From: Chitinophaga sp. HK235
Lineage (GTDB): Bacteria > Bacteroidota > Bacteroidia > Chitinophagales > Chitinophagaceae
Direction of reading: 5' to 3'
DNA: 64,000 nt
Assembly (NCBI RefSeq): GCF_018255755.1
Contig: NZ_CP073766.1
Location: 2,294,001-2,358,000, forward strand
Part shown: positions 1-8,219 of the stretch, piece after piece
Layout of the letters: the number at the start of each line of letters is the position of its first letter
How positions within the stretch are numbered: position 1 is the first letter of the stretch
Notes under the pieces: generated by a model
The model's input: the letters and a program-made list of their open reading frames with translations, nothing else
The model's database searches: none
What the model was told of the DNA's origin: nothing
Position numbers and translations under genes: made by a program

Positions 1-447
1 ATCGACAACAGCACCAACCACCCTACTCTGCTCACCGACCCCGCAATCATCGTACAAAAAGGATTGACACATCAAAGTGATCAGGGTGGTAATTTGCTGC
101 TGCTGCCGATGGAACACGAAACTACGCTGCACGCCTACTGGGATTCACTGATCCCTTCCGTTACTCCTGCCGCCGCTGCCGATGCATTACATGCCTCGTT
201 AACAGCTACTCCGGCAGGTGCCCCCCGTACATGGGCCGAATCCTGGGCCATGGACTCCGTCAACAAGAGCAGACAAGCATATCAATCTTTAAAAATCACC
301 GACAAAGCAGATAAAAAGTTTCATGTCTCCTGGGAAGGTGAAAAAGCGTACAATAATCGCTGTGCACCATTGGTGGGAGAACAACTGGTGCTGGGTGCCC
401 GGCGCCTGGCTTTAATAGTGAACACGATACTTGTGACAGCCCTGTAA
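1..447 (+). CDS. S1/P1 nuclease family protein, C-terminal part (5' end outside window)
   Basis: The reading frame is open from the first base, so this is the last 148 residues of a longer gene. S1/P1 enzymes are secreted zinc nucleases that cut single-stranded nucleic acid and remove 3'-phosphates. The fragment has the family's C-terminal layout: the TWAESW stretch, a lysine/tyrosine-rich helix region and the end block CAPLVGEQLVLGARRLALIVN, close to the usual CAPVVEKQL..AG.RLA..LN. The catalytic zinc ligands lie upstream and cannot be checked. A strong hairpin follows the stop codon. Assignment rests on the C-terminal pattern only. Confidence 0.7.
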   Translation: MDNSTNHPTLLTDPAIIVQKGLTHQSDQGGNLLLLPMEHETTLHAYWDSLIPSVTPAAAADALHASLTATPAGAPRTWAESWAMDSVNKSRQAYQSLKITDKADKKFHVSWEGEKAYNNRCAPLVGEQLVLGARRLALIVNTILVTAL

Positions 448-464
448 AACCCGGCAACATCATT

Positions 465-507
465 AAATCAGAAAAGACCTGCGCAGAATGCAGGTCTTTT
501 CTGATTT
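465..507. terminator. Bidirectional terminator hairpin
   Basis: An exact inverted repeat with 18-bp arms and a 7-nt loop; the outer arms are A/T-rich, giving U-runs on both strands. It separates the rightward nuclease gene from the leftward TonB-receptor relic. Confidence 0.85.
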
Positions 508-525
508 ATGCAAGAATTAAAATCC

Positions 526-1097
526 CTAATAATTAACGACAACGCCTATATTAAACGCAGCTCCTTTTCCTTTAGCATAAAATCCGGGGATCATGAACCA
601 TTGTGATCTCGCCGGGAAATAGTCGGCATTAAAGAGATTTTCGATGCCGAGAGTAAGCCTTGTACTGTGGGATACACGGTAGCTGGCATTCAGGTTAAAC
701 AGATGATATGCATTGACGATACCTTCGTTGCCTTTGTACAACCCGGTTGGCAATTTCTCAAAACGGTCCCGCTTCAGTATGCCGCTATAATGCAGCTGTA
801 TTTCCAGCGTGTTCAATGGCCGATAAGCAACGCTGCCACTGTCCTTGTTTGTAGCGCGTATCCCATTAAAGTGGCTATCAGCACAAGGGAACCCTTTCTG
901 TCCGTTTCGATACTGTACTTTCCGTCTTTATCAGTGTAAGCCGCAATGGAAGTGCCTTTGATCTGAACAGTGGCATATCTGAGCGGACCTTGCCCAGACC
1001 GGACCAGCCCTTTTATAACTGTTTGCTGAGCTACTGCTGCCAGGGAGATAAGGCAGCATAATAATCCTAAAATCGATGCTCTGGTTGACAATAACAT
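526..1097 (-). pseudogene. TonB-dependent receptor with the middle deleted (relic)
   Basis: Two fragments of one receptor gene lie end to end. The 5' part (813-1097) encodes a signal peptide ending AAVAQQ and a carboxypeptidase-regulatory-like domain up to the MGYALQTRTV strand. The 3' part (526 to about 830) encodes the last strands of a beta-barrel, with the IENLFNADYFPARSQW block and a terminal aromatic residue (VVVNY), as in siderophore receptors. The join is near 825-835 and shifts the frame, so the first part stops at 813. Intact receptors have 700-900 residues; plug and most of the barrel are missing. It cannot make a working receptor. A functional micro-protein from either part is possible but unlikely. 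Confidence 0.8.
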
Positions 1098-1196
1098 GAT
1101 GCTCTTTGAAAATTTTCCGCAAAATTATCTCCATAAAATTTCTGCTGATATCCAATCGGGAATTTGATTTACGAAAGCGGGAAAATTCTGCAAAAA

Positions 1197-1226
1197 GAAA
1201 AAACCTACGCCAGGCGCAGGTTTTTA
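1197..1226. terminator. Terminator after the DUF4249 gene
   Basis: AAAAACCT.CGC and GCG.AGGTTTTT form a hairpin around a short loop. On the minus strand it is followed by a U-run, about 30 nt past the DUF4249 stop codon. Confidence 0.6.
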
Positions 1227-1257
1227 GATGTAAACTATGGTTTCCGTTGAAAAATTA

Positions 1258-2136
1258 TTATGGCGTAACAGTATATTCCTGCTGTACCATACCACCAACA
1301 ATACCCAGGCCATTAATGATGTTACTAAAAACGATCACTTTCTCTGACAAAGGATCCTCATTTTTTATCCGTGCCATAAAGCTGCTGAACAAATAATTGT
1401 AACTGCTGTAAGTGAGTGAAGTGACCTCCACTATTACTTTTTTAAATTCCCCTCCTCTGCCGGTGATGAAATTAAAATGCGGACTGCGGCCGTCGAAAAG
1501 CGCATCATCCGTATAGAATTCCGTACGATTATCTTTGTTGAATATGCCGTCCTGTAGCCCTCCTGTGGTGAAGTATACCGTTATCCTATACGTTTGTTCC
1601 TTACCATCACTATCCTTAAACGTAGCTAATTCGTATAGTCTTATACGATAGTAGTTCTTTTCTCCTGGTTTATCGTGCAGTTCTACCGATATATTTCCCT
1701 TGGAGCCGAAACCATCATTATTGGCAATCAACCTGATACTCATTTCACCAACACTTGTCTGTTCTGGTATAAAGTCGCTACCTTCCGCGTCTTCATACCC
1801 CGGAATGGTTGCAACAACGCGGTAGCTTGCGCCGGACCGCGCCCTGACCGTGCTTTTATAATAAGTGTCATTATCTTTTTTGAACGGGCTCAGGTTTTCC
1901 CTAAACTTCCCATCTTCGTACAGTTTTAACGCCGCCCCTTCTGGTTCAGGAAATCCCGCGTAACCGGAAATGCGTCTGGAAAGTGTCACCCGTGCTATTA
2001 TCAGACTATCTTTACTCATCAGTAAGTTGAGCACCGGCTTATTGGCTTCTTCAGGCAAATCTATCACTACTGATTTTTTACAGCTGCATACAACGATTAT
2101 CAGTAACAATGGCAGCAGCAATAATTTTGTTTTCAT
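1258..2136 (-). CDS. DUF4249 family outer-membrane lipoprotein
   Basis: A 292-residue protein with a lipoprotein signal: hydrophobic stretch at residues 4-16, then the lipobox VCSC with Cys19 followed by KK. The rest is beta-rich, with the family-typical start (IDLPEEANKPVLNLLMSKD) and a YRVVATIPGYEDAEGSDFIPE block. DUF4249 proteins are commonly encoded next to STN-type TonB receptors in Bacteroidota and are thought to be their surface partners; no reaction or ligand is known. The gene starts 3 nt after the stop of the TonB receptor, so they are co-transcribed. It is the last gene of the operon and is followed by a terminator. Confidence 0.85.
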   Translation of the reverse strand: MKTKLLLLPLLLIIVVCSCKKSVVIDLPEEANKPVLNLLMSKDSLIIARVTLSRRISGYAGFPEPEGAALKLYEDGKFRENLSPFKKDNDTYYKSTVRARSGASYRVVATIPGYEDAEGSDFIPEQTSVGEMSIRLIANNDGFGSKGNISVELHDKPGEKNYYRIRLYELATFKDSDGKEQTYRITVYFTTGGLQDGIFNKDNRTEFYTDDALFDGRSPHFNFITGRGGEFKKVIVEVTSLTYSSYNYLFSSFMARIKNEDPLSEKVIVFSNIINGLGIVGGMVQQEYTVTP

Positions 2137-2139
2137 TAT

Positions 2140-4752
2140 TTAAAATTTCAGGCTGTAAGAAATACTGGGCATAAAAGGAATCAGGCCAATCCCGGTGAGC
2201 TTTGCCCTCGGACGCTCCTTATCGTATCTATCCAGGTAATAAAAGAAAGGATTAAAGCGATTATAAACATTGAGCAGGCTGATATTCCAGGTACGCACCA
2301 ATCCATTCTTTTTGTATTTAATGAAATTAATACCCAGGTCCAACCTGTGATAGGCATTGATACGTACATTATTACGTTCATTGATGCGGGATACTCCAGG
2401 TGCCCATTCCCGGGAGCCACCCTCAGACACAGGGCCGTTCACGCCCTCATAGGATGCCACCGGAATCGTGAAAGGGGCAGCACTCTGGAAAGTCCAGGAG
2501 CCGGATAGCTCAATACCTTTACGCAGTTTATATACTCCCACGATGTGGAAGTCATGGCGACGGTCATATTTATAAGGAAATTCCCGGCCATAGTTTACCT
2601 GCGGAATAAGGCGGTTAGCCCAGGCAAGTGTATAGCCAACCCAACCGGTAAGCCTTCCACTTTTCTTTTGCAGCAACAGTTCCATTCCATACGCTTCTCC
2701 TTTGCCGGCTGTCACCAGGGATTGCCAGGCATCTCCCCTGCTGCTGGTCTGGTAATCAGCACCTTCTTTATACTCGATCACATTGTGCATCCGTTTGTAA
2801 TACGTTTCTGCAGAAAATTCAAACTTATCATTAAAGATATTCTTTGCTATGCCGAGTGCATACTGCTCTGACTCCTGAGGTTTCACCTTATCCGTAACAG
2901 GCACCCATAGATCTGTAGGGAGTGAGATGGAGTTATTAGCGAGCAGATGAACATATTGCGTCATGCGGGAATAGGATGCTTTCAGAGCCCAATCGCCCGG
3001 CAGCAGATATCGCACATTCAGACGTGGCTGCAGGGAATGATAAAAACGATTCTCTACACTGAATGCACTGAGATGCAATCCTATATTCACTTTCAGACGT
3101 CTCGACAACTCCCAGTCGTCTTCTGCATACAAGGCCATTTCAGAAGCATGAATATCCCGGTTGTTATTCACGGAATCCACTGTTACCTCGTCCTTCTGTG
3201 TTTGTTTTGAGCGCAGGACACCTGGTGTGAAAATGCGGAACATATAAGCAGCGCCGGCTTTAATGGCATGTGCAGGTTTGGGATGATATTCAAAATCCAC
3301 TTTTGCTCCATAGTCTTTGATGCCGGAATTAAGTTTCTGCATATCCGAGTAGGCTTCACCGTTAGATTTCCCTACCTGTGAAAAAGCGGATCTGAAATGA
3401 TAGTCACTGCCGATGAGCATCACGTTGGAGAACAACTTCGGAGAATATACGTGATTCCATCGTATCGTACCGGTATAGTTTCCCCATTGAACGCCTGCAT
3501 CGGAAACGTAATCGTTACTACCATTTGTATTGCTATATCTGTATCGCGACTCCATTTTGTCGCGGCCGGTATAAAAGCTGAAGTACAATTTGTCCTTATC
3601 CGAGAATTTATGATGGAGTTTGGCATTGATATCATAAAAATGTGCCCCGAACTTTTCCGGAGCATCGCTCTGGTTATTGAGGTATACCTTTGCTGCGAGA
3701 TCGGGATAAGATCTTCGGCCAGAGATCAGGAAAGTGGTTTTACCTTTTTGAATAGGCCCTTCCAGCGTGGCCTGCGCAGAGAGCAGACCTATGGAAAAAT
3801 CTCCATGCATCTTATTCATGTCTCCATCTTTGGTAGAGACATCTACCACTGAAGACAACCTCCCGCCGTAACGCGCCGGAAACGCGCCTTTATAAAGGGT
3901 TACATCTTTCAGTACATTGGTATTGAAGGTGGAAAATATCCCCATGAGATGCATCGGATTATAAAGCGGCGCGCCATCCAGCAGGATGAGGTTCTGATCG
4001 GGTGTTCCGCCACGCACCAGCAGAGCGCTCGTAGCTTCTGTACCCTGTTTGACGCCCGGCAACAGCTGGAGGGTCTTGAACAGGTCTGCTTCCCCCAGCA
4101 GGCGAGGCGTTGACTGTACCATAGCGGCCGACAAATTAATACGGCTCATCTGGGAGGATTCTTCGATACGCTCCGCCTGCCTGCCGCGTATGGTTATTTC
4201 CTCCAGTTGACGGTTGAGCGCCTTCAGCCGGAAGGTCATCCCTTCCTTATTCATCGCCACCATAGTATCCAGCCGCTGATAACCCATGTACGACAGTTGT
4301 ACCCGGAGGGAGTCTGTTGGTAAGGTGATGCTGTAAAACCCATAGGCGTTGGTGATAGTACCAGCCTGGAACTGTGGTGCTGCCAGTGAAACACCGATCA
4401 GTCTTTCGCCGGAGGTGGCATCCTCCACATATCCGCTAAGCGTATGTTCACGGCTGGGAGCCGGGCCGATAATGATCTGTTCTCCTTTTCGTTTGAACAT
4501 CAGTGAAGTGCCTTTCAGCAGGTCCCGGCAGATTGTTTCCAGCAGTGCATCCTTGTAAGTGTGCGCTTTAACGGTAATCCCCTGCACTCTCGTATATTCA
4601 TAAGAGAAATGGACCTTGCTTTGTTGTTCCAACAGCTTTAGCGCGTTCTCCAGCGAAGTGGCAGGAATACTGATACTAAGCTTTATTTCATTTTGCTGGC
4701 CTACTGCGACCAGACTATATGCTAAGAACAGAATGGTTAAAATTCGTTGCAT
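2140..4752 (-). CDS. TonB-dependent receptor with STN and carboxypeptidase-regulatory-like domains
   Basis: An 870-residue outer-membrane transporter. In order: signal peptide (1-18), STN (secretin/TonB short N-terminal) domain about 22-95, carboxypeptidase-regulatory-like domain about 103-190 (HTLSGYVEDATSGERL), plug about 205-315 (LLVRGGTPDQNLILLDGAPLYN) and a 22-strand-type barrel ending in SYSLKF. The STN domain is the part that contacts a FecR-type anti-sigma factor in the periplasm, so the receptor probably both imports a ligand and reports it. FecR and the ECF sigma lie directly upstream; DUF4249 follows after 3 nt. The substrate cannot be read from sequence; it is not a SusC (no SusD partner). 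Confidence 0.92.
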   Translation of the reverse strand: MQRILTILFLAYSLVAVGQQNEIKLSISIPATSLENALKLLEQQSKVHFSYEYTRVQGITVKAHTYKDALLETICRDLLKGTSLMFKRKGEQIIIGPAPSREHTLSGYVEDATSGERLIGVSLAAPQFQAGTITNAYGFYSITLPTDSLRVQLSYMGYQRLDTMVAMNKEGMTFRLKALNRQLEEITIRGRQAERIEESSQMSRINLSAAMVQSTPRLLGEADLFKTLQLLPGVKQGTEATSALLVRGGTPDQNLILLDGAPLYNPMHLMGIFSTFNTNVLKDVTLYKGAFPARYGGRLSSVVDVSTKDGDMNKMHGDFSIGLLSAQATLEGPIQKGKTTFLISGRRSYPDLAAKVYLNNQSDAPEKFGAHFYDINAKLHHKFSDKDKLYFSFYTGRDKMESRYRYSNTNGSNDYVSDAGVQWGNYTGTIRWNHVYSPKLFSNVMLIGSDYHFRSAFSQVGKSNGEAYSDMQKLNSGIKDYGAKVDFEYHPKPAHAIKAGAAYMFRIFTPGVLRSKQTQKDEVTVDSVNNNRDIHASEMALYAEDDWELSRRLKVNIGLHLSAFSVENRFYHSLQPRLNVRYLLPGDWALKASYSRMTQYVHLLANNSISLPTDLWVPVTDKVKPQESEQYALGIAKNIFNDKFEFSAETYYKRMHNVIEYKEGADYQTSSRGDAWQSLVTAGKGEAYGMELLLQKKSGRLTGWVGYTLAWANRLIPQVNYGREFPYKYDRRHDFHIVGVYKLRKGIELSGSWTFQSAAPFTIPVASYEGVNGPVSEGGSREWAPGVSRINERNNVRINAYHRLDLGINFIKYKKNGLVRTWNISLLNVYNRFNPFFYYLDRYDKERPRAKLTGIGLIPFMPSISYSLKF

Positions 4753-4833
4753 TACGCGATTCTTTTTAAAGACATAGTTATCCCCTGCCGCAACTGCAGC
4801 TGTTTAAACAGGGTCTGGTCCTATGATGAGTGA

Positions 4834-5838
4834 TTATTGTTGTACGCCGGTGACAGTTACCCGGCCGTTGCTAAGCGTATAAGTCATGCCACTCAGATCT
4901 TTCAGCATTTCCATTGCTTCATCCAGTGAAGTTTTGTTGTCTATCCGGAGGTTGAAGCGGTATGGGGACATCATGCTACTATCATACACTACTTGTACCT
5001 GATAACGGTTTTGCAGAATACGGGCTACTTCGGCAAACGACACCTTCTGTAACGTGAGACTTCCCTGGCGCCAGTCGTCCTGTATACCTTCATTACGTGT
5101 AGCCGTCTGCGTTTCCAGCTGATATACAATCTGCTGACCAGTTTTCAGCACACCGAGTATATGACTGCTGTCAGACACCTGTACCATACCGGTTTCAACA
5201 TTTACCTGTATATACTGCACTCCGCTGTAGGCTTTCACACTGAATTCAGTTCCCAGCACCTTAGCCTGTATACCGGCAGCAGTGCTGACAATGAAAGGAT
5301 GTGATGCACCCGGAGCTACTGAGAAGTGAGCGAGACCGTCGACGATTTGTACATCCCGGCTTTTCTTCCCGAAGTGACTGACATAACGCAACCTTGATCC
5401 TGGCTCCAGCCATACAGCAGATCCATCCGGCAGTTTCAGGTAATGTATGTTTCTGCCTGCAGGAGCGGTTACTTCTGTATAAGATAAAGGTTCAGGTTTT
5501 CCACTGAAAAAGTATATCAAACCGCCTGTCGCCATCAGCACCAGGATAGCTGCAGCTGCACGCCAGTACATGCGCCGGACAGGCCTTTTCTCCGGTACAG
5601 GTTCAGCCACGACTGCAGTATGTTTCACTTCTTCCATCTCCGCCTGAATAGCCTCGAAAATGCCGGCTTTCATCGATTCCCGCATCACCTTCCGCTCGGC
5701 TTCATCATCAAACACAGGACCTTCCGCAGGAAATGCAGCATACCATCTTTCCAGGACAGCGCTTTCTTCCCTCGTCAGAATTCCGAGAGCGTACTTTTCA
5801 AGCAGCAGATCGATGATTTGTTGATCAGGGTGACTCAT
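4834..5838 (-). CDS. FecR family anti-sigma factor with DUF4974
   Basis: 334 residues in three parts: a cytoplasmic N-terminal helix region that would hold the sigma factor (1-85), one membrane span near 88-111 (RAAAAILVLMATGGLIYFF), and periplasmic FecR (about 120-225, with the GRNIHYLKLPDGSAVWLEPGS block) and DUF4974 (about 255-332) domains. FecR proteins pass the signal of a loaded TonB receptor through the inner membrane to an ECF sigma factor. It lies between the sigma gene and the STN-TonB receptor gene in the same direction, the standard order for this circuit. Confidence 0.93.
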   Translation of the reverse strand: MSHPDQQIIDLLLEKYALGILTREESAVLERWYAAFPAEGPVFDDEAERKVMRESMKAGIFEAIQAEMEEVKHTAVVAEPVPEKRPVRRMYWRAAAAILVLMATGGLIYFFSGKPEPLSYTEVTAPAGRNIHYLKLPDGSAVWLEPGSRLRYVSHFGKKSRDVQIVDGLAHFSVAPGASHPFIVSTAAGIQAKVLGTEFSVKAYSGVQYIQVNVETGMVQVSDSSHILGVLKTGQQIVYQLETQTATRNEGIQDDWRQGSLTLQKVSFAEVARILQNRYQVQVVYDSSMMSPYRFNLRIDNKTSLDEAMEMLKDLSGMTYTLSNGRVTVTGVQQ

Positions 5839-5898
5839 ATGCTGTTATTTAATAGACAATCCTCAAATACCGGAAGTACTATGTTGAAGAAAAAAAAT

Positions 5899-6465
5899 TT
5901 AATCTAAAAGGAAATTCCCCAGTCCCTCCCTCAGTTTTTTGAGCGCAGCGGAAAGCTGGTTTTTAACGGTTTGTTCTGACAGGGCGTGCTTTTCGGCGAT
6001 TTCGCGGATAGAAAGACCATGGTCCCGGCTATCGATAAACAGCTGCCGCATTTTTTCGGGTAGCCGTTGCAGTTCCCTTTGATAACTGGCCTGTAAATCG
6101 GCACCAGCAATAGACTCTTCTGTTGAATGGGTAATCTCAGGCAGTTCCCGGCCTGCCAGCAAACAATACTTCTCCCGGGCCTGTTCCGATTTCAGGTGAT
6201 TCAGTATCTTAAACCTGACAGCTACACGAAGATAGGCTTCCACAGATTCGGAGATCTGTATCTGTTCTCTTTTCTGCCAACAGTAAATAAATACCTCTTG
6301 AACAATATCTTTGGCGGCGGCTTTGTCGTACAAACGCCAGTAGGCGCTTTCATACAGGGTTTCCCAGTATCGCTCGTATATCTCTCCGAAAGCTTGCAGG
6401 TTGCCCTTCCGGACAAGCTGCCACAACTCAATATCCGGAGTTTGTTGAAGAATAGATGTTGACAT
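5899..6465 (-). CDS. ECF RNA polymerase sigma factor (Bacteroidetes FecI-like group)
   Basis: 188 residues with sigma-70 region 2 (about 20-90; DKAAAKDIVQEVFIYCW is the core-binding/-10 helix) and region 4 (about 120-180; LSIREIAEKHALSEQTVKNQL is the helix-turn-helix). It should direct RNA polymerase to the receptor operon when released by FecR. I place the start at the ATG at 6465. A longer frame could begin at a TTG at 6489, but that TTG is the last three bases of the promoter box TACCTTTG (6487-6494), so it cannot be in the message. FecR begins 61 nt after the stop. Confidence 0.92.
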   Translation of the reverse strand: MSTSILQQTPDIELWQLVRKGNLQAFGEIYERYWETLYESAYWRLYDKAAAKDIVQEVFIYCWQKREQIQISESVEAYLRVAVRFKILNHLKSEQAREKYCLLAGRELPEITHSTEESIAGADLQASYQRELQRLPEKMRQLFIDSRDHGLSIREIAEKHALSEQTVKNQLSAALKKLREGLGNFLLD

Positions 6466-6486
6466 GTAAGGAGAAAACTTCAGCGC

Positions 6487-6494
6487 CAAAGGTA
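6487..6494 (-). promoter_or_regulatory. -7 promoter box of the sigma-FecR-TonB operon
   Basis: TACCTTTG fits the Bacteroidota -7 element TAnnTTTG and lies 21 nt upstream of the sigma ATG. No good -33 TTG is present at 19-21 nt, so activation or autoregulation is possible. Confidence 0.55.
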
Positions 6495-6563
6495 GTAAAA
6501 CGCTTGTTAAAAGTTCCTTAATCTGTTGAGTCCAACATCATTACCATCTTTTCGTTTAATACA

Positions 6564-6601
6564 TAAAAAAACCTTCAGCTCCCTGGAACTGAAGGTTTTT
6601 G
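6564..6601. terminator. Terminator of the RiPP-like peptide gene
   Basis: AAAAACCTTCAG and CTGAAGGTTTTT flank a 10-nt loop. On the minus strand a U7 run follows, 27 nt past the stop of the small peptide gene. It isolates that gene from the sigma operon downstream. Confidence 0.8.
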
Positions 6602-6627
6602 TTTCACCAATGCCGGATCAGCAGCAC

Positions 6628-6798
6628 TCAGCAAGCCCTGCGAGTACAAATCACCATGGAGGGCAGCGGATCACAAGGATTCTCCGTCAAAGGGTCAGAA
6701 ATTCTTGTTCCGGCCATCATAGCGGTTTGAGGAGCCATCAAAGGCGCCACAACTTTTTTGTTCAAACTGAGTTTGGGTAAATGAATTTTCTTTTTCAT
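6628..6798 (-). CDS. Small lanthipeptide-like (RiPP) precursor peptide, 56 aa
   Basis: The frame encodes 56 residues beginning MKKKIHLPKLSLNKKVVAPL. The KLSLNKK-hydrophobic stretch near the N-terminus resembles leaders of class I lanthipeptide precursors of Bacteroidota. The second half holds six Ser/Thr (T25, T31, S34, T38, S47, T52) and three Cys (C42, C51, C56, the last being the final residue), a composition suited to thioether ring formation. A promoter-like element lies upstream and a strong terminator follows, so it is probably a monocistronic gene. No LanB/LanC-type dehydratase or cyclase, transporter or radical-SAM enzyme occurs in the window, so any modification would act in trans. 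There is no GG leader cleavage motif. It could instead be an unmodified small cationic peptide. Confidence 0.6.
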   Translation of the reverse strand: MKKKIHLPKLSLNKKVVAPLMAPQTAMMAGTRISDPLTENPCDPLPSMVICTRRAC

Positions 6799-6835
6799 AG
6801 TTTTTCAATTAGATGTGAAAAAAACAGGTAGACTA

Positions 6836-6866
6836 TTAAGGTAGGCTTAAATTCATGCGTTTACAA
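6836..6866 (-). promoter_or_regulatory. Putative promoter of the RiPP-like peptide gene
   Basis: On the minus strand TTG, then 20 nt, then TACCTTAA: a near match to TTG-N19-21-TAnnTTTG with one change in the -7 box. It lies about 38 nt upstream of the peptide ATG. Confidence 0.45.
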
Positions 6867-6902
6867 TCCCGTAAAAGGGGGATTTTCCGGTGCGGCTAAA
6901 CG

Positions 6903-6932
6903 ACATACGGCGACCTTTCAGTCGCCGTATGT
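6903..6932. terminator. Hairpin after mcrC
   Basis: ACATACGGCGAC and GTCGCCGTATGT form exact 12-bp arms with a 6-nt loop, 25 nt past the mcrC stop. There is no U-run on the minus strand, so it may act as an mRNA 3'-end stabiliser rather than a classical terminator. Confidence 0.6.
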
Positions 6933-6956
6933 GATTCTCTTTGTTTTCGCTTCTTT

Positions 6957-8219
6957 TTAAATTAGATAGTCCAAAAACTTTTTCCCTATTTTTCTGTCGA
7001 TAACGCCTTCTGACACATCAAATAATTCTATAAAATACATCTCGCAAGCGTGAGAAAAACCTTTTATCCTTTCAGAAGTGCTGTAAGCTTCCTTTCCCCT
7101 ATTAGCTTGCCCTATTGAGGGATAAAGCAGGATAGCATGATCGGAATTAAACTGAACATTGTAAGTGAACATTTGCCGCAGATCATGATCAGACGGGTAG
7201 TTTTCATCTACTATCTTCCATTTTGTATCTATAACCACTCTATATTCAATATCTTCTCTTCTGAATTGGATAAGAATATCCGGGCGAATAGTCTTATGAG
7301 CCCAAAACAGTTGGCTATTTTGAGCTGTGACCGACAGTTCCCTTTCCTGGAATTCTCCTTCAGCTTCCTTAAGCATTTTATAGATAAACTTCTCAAAGAG
7401 AGCATTCATATCGAAAAGTAAAGCCAGAACTTGCTGCTGTCCTGCTTTAAAAGCAGGGCAATAATTAAGAATGATCATCTCAGCCAGCACTAACGCATCC
7501 TTATAAGCAAAGGTTTTACGATCAAACTTTAATTTGTCAAAGTCAGAAGGGATGCCTTTCCACGATTCAATATCCTCGAAATACAATAATAATTGCCTTG
7601 CATCTTGTGTTATATCAACAGTAAGAGAAGTATTGGTTATGATCTCTAATGCACTTTTGAGTATTCTATTATAAAGATTGTCTCTGCTGTAAGTGATATG
7701 CTCTGTAAAAAAGTGCTCTTTATGCAGGATATTATATTTCAGCTGTTTCTCTACCAATAACCGGCCTTTCAATACAGGCAGATTGGCCTGCACCCTTTTA
7801 TATTTTTTGACGAGCCCGCCATGTATCAGTTTCTCTACCTCCTGTAAGAAAGTACGGAGATATACATCTAACAAACTAGTATTTCTGGTATGCTGGAATG
7901 CATTGGTAGTTTGATTCAGTTTGATATAACCTGCCTTTTGCAGCATTAACAACAATGCTCCCTGCCATTTTAAAATATCTTTCTTCCCACCGTTATTTTT
8001 TTTATCTGCTTTCGGCAAAATCTCAATTACTTTATCCCCTATCTGAATCAATCCAACATAAGATTTAAATATGACCATTTTATAGCCTATGGTGAAATAT
8101 TTGCCTTTATGCTGGTCATTGTATTTAACGAGGCGATCAAAGTGGCGTGTTTCAAACCCCTGTTCTCCTATGCTTAGCCTGGAGTGCTCAAAAACAGAAA
8201 TAACATTATTTGGGTTCAT
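6957..8219 (-). CDS. mcrC: McrC family subunit of a McrBC restriction system
   Basis: 420 residues. McrC is the nuclease subunit of the GTP-driven McrBC complex, which cuts DNA carrying modified cytosines. The C-terminal half has the PD-(D/E)xK core: RPD with Asp314, then the strand VVIDTKWK with Asp331 and Lys333. The N-terminal part (about 1-70, ending GDKVIEILPKADKK) is the McrC-specific domain that docks on McrB. The start overlaps the 3' end of mcrB by 14 nt, so the two are translationally coupled. The segment is more AT-rich than the flanking receptor and DUF1553 operons, a usual sign of a transferred defence module. Confidence 0.92.
   Translation of the reverse strand: MNPNNVISVFEHSRLSIGEQGFETRHFDRLVKYNDQHKGKYFTIGYKMVIFKSYVGLIQIGDKVIEILPKADKKNNGGKKDILKWQGALLLMLQKAGYIKLNQTTNAFQHTRNTSLLDVYLRTFLQEVEKLIHGGLVKKYKRVQANLPVLKGRLLVEKQLKYNILHKEHFFTEHITYSRDNLYNRILKSALEIITNTSLTVDITQDARQLLLYFEDIESWKGIPSDFDKLKFDRKTFAYKDALVLAEMIILNYCPAFKAGQQQVLALLFDMNALFEKFIYKMLKEAEGEFQERELSVTAQNSQLFWAHKTIRPDILIQFRREDIEYRVVIDTKWKIVDENYPSDHDLRQMFTYNVQFNSDHAILLYPSIGQANRGKEAYSTSERIKGFSHACEMYFIELFDVSEGVIDRKIGKKFLDYLI

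Noticed and set aside
6903..6932. Inverted repeat considered as CRISPR or attachment site
   Set aside because: Single copy, no spacers; it is best explained as the mcrC 3' hairpin. No CRISPR array or cas gene is present anywhere in the window.
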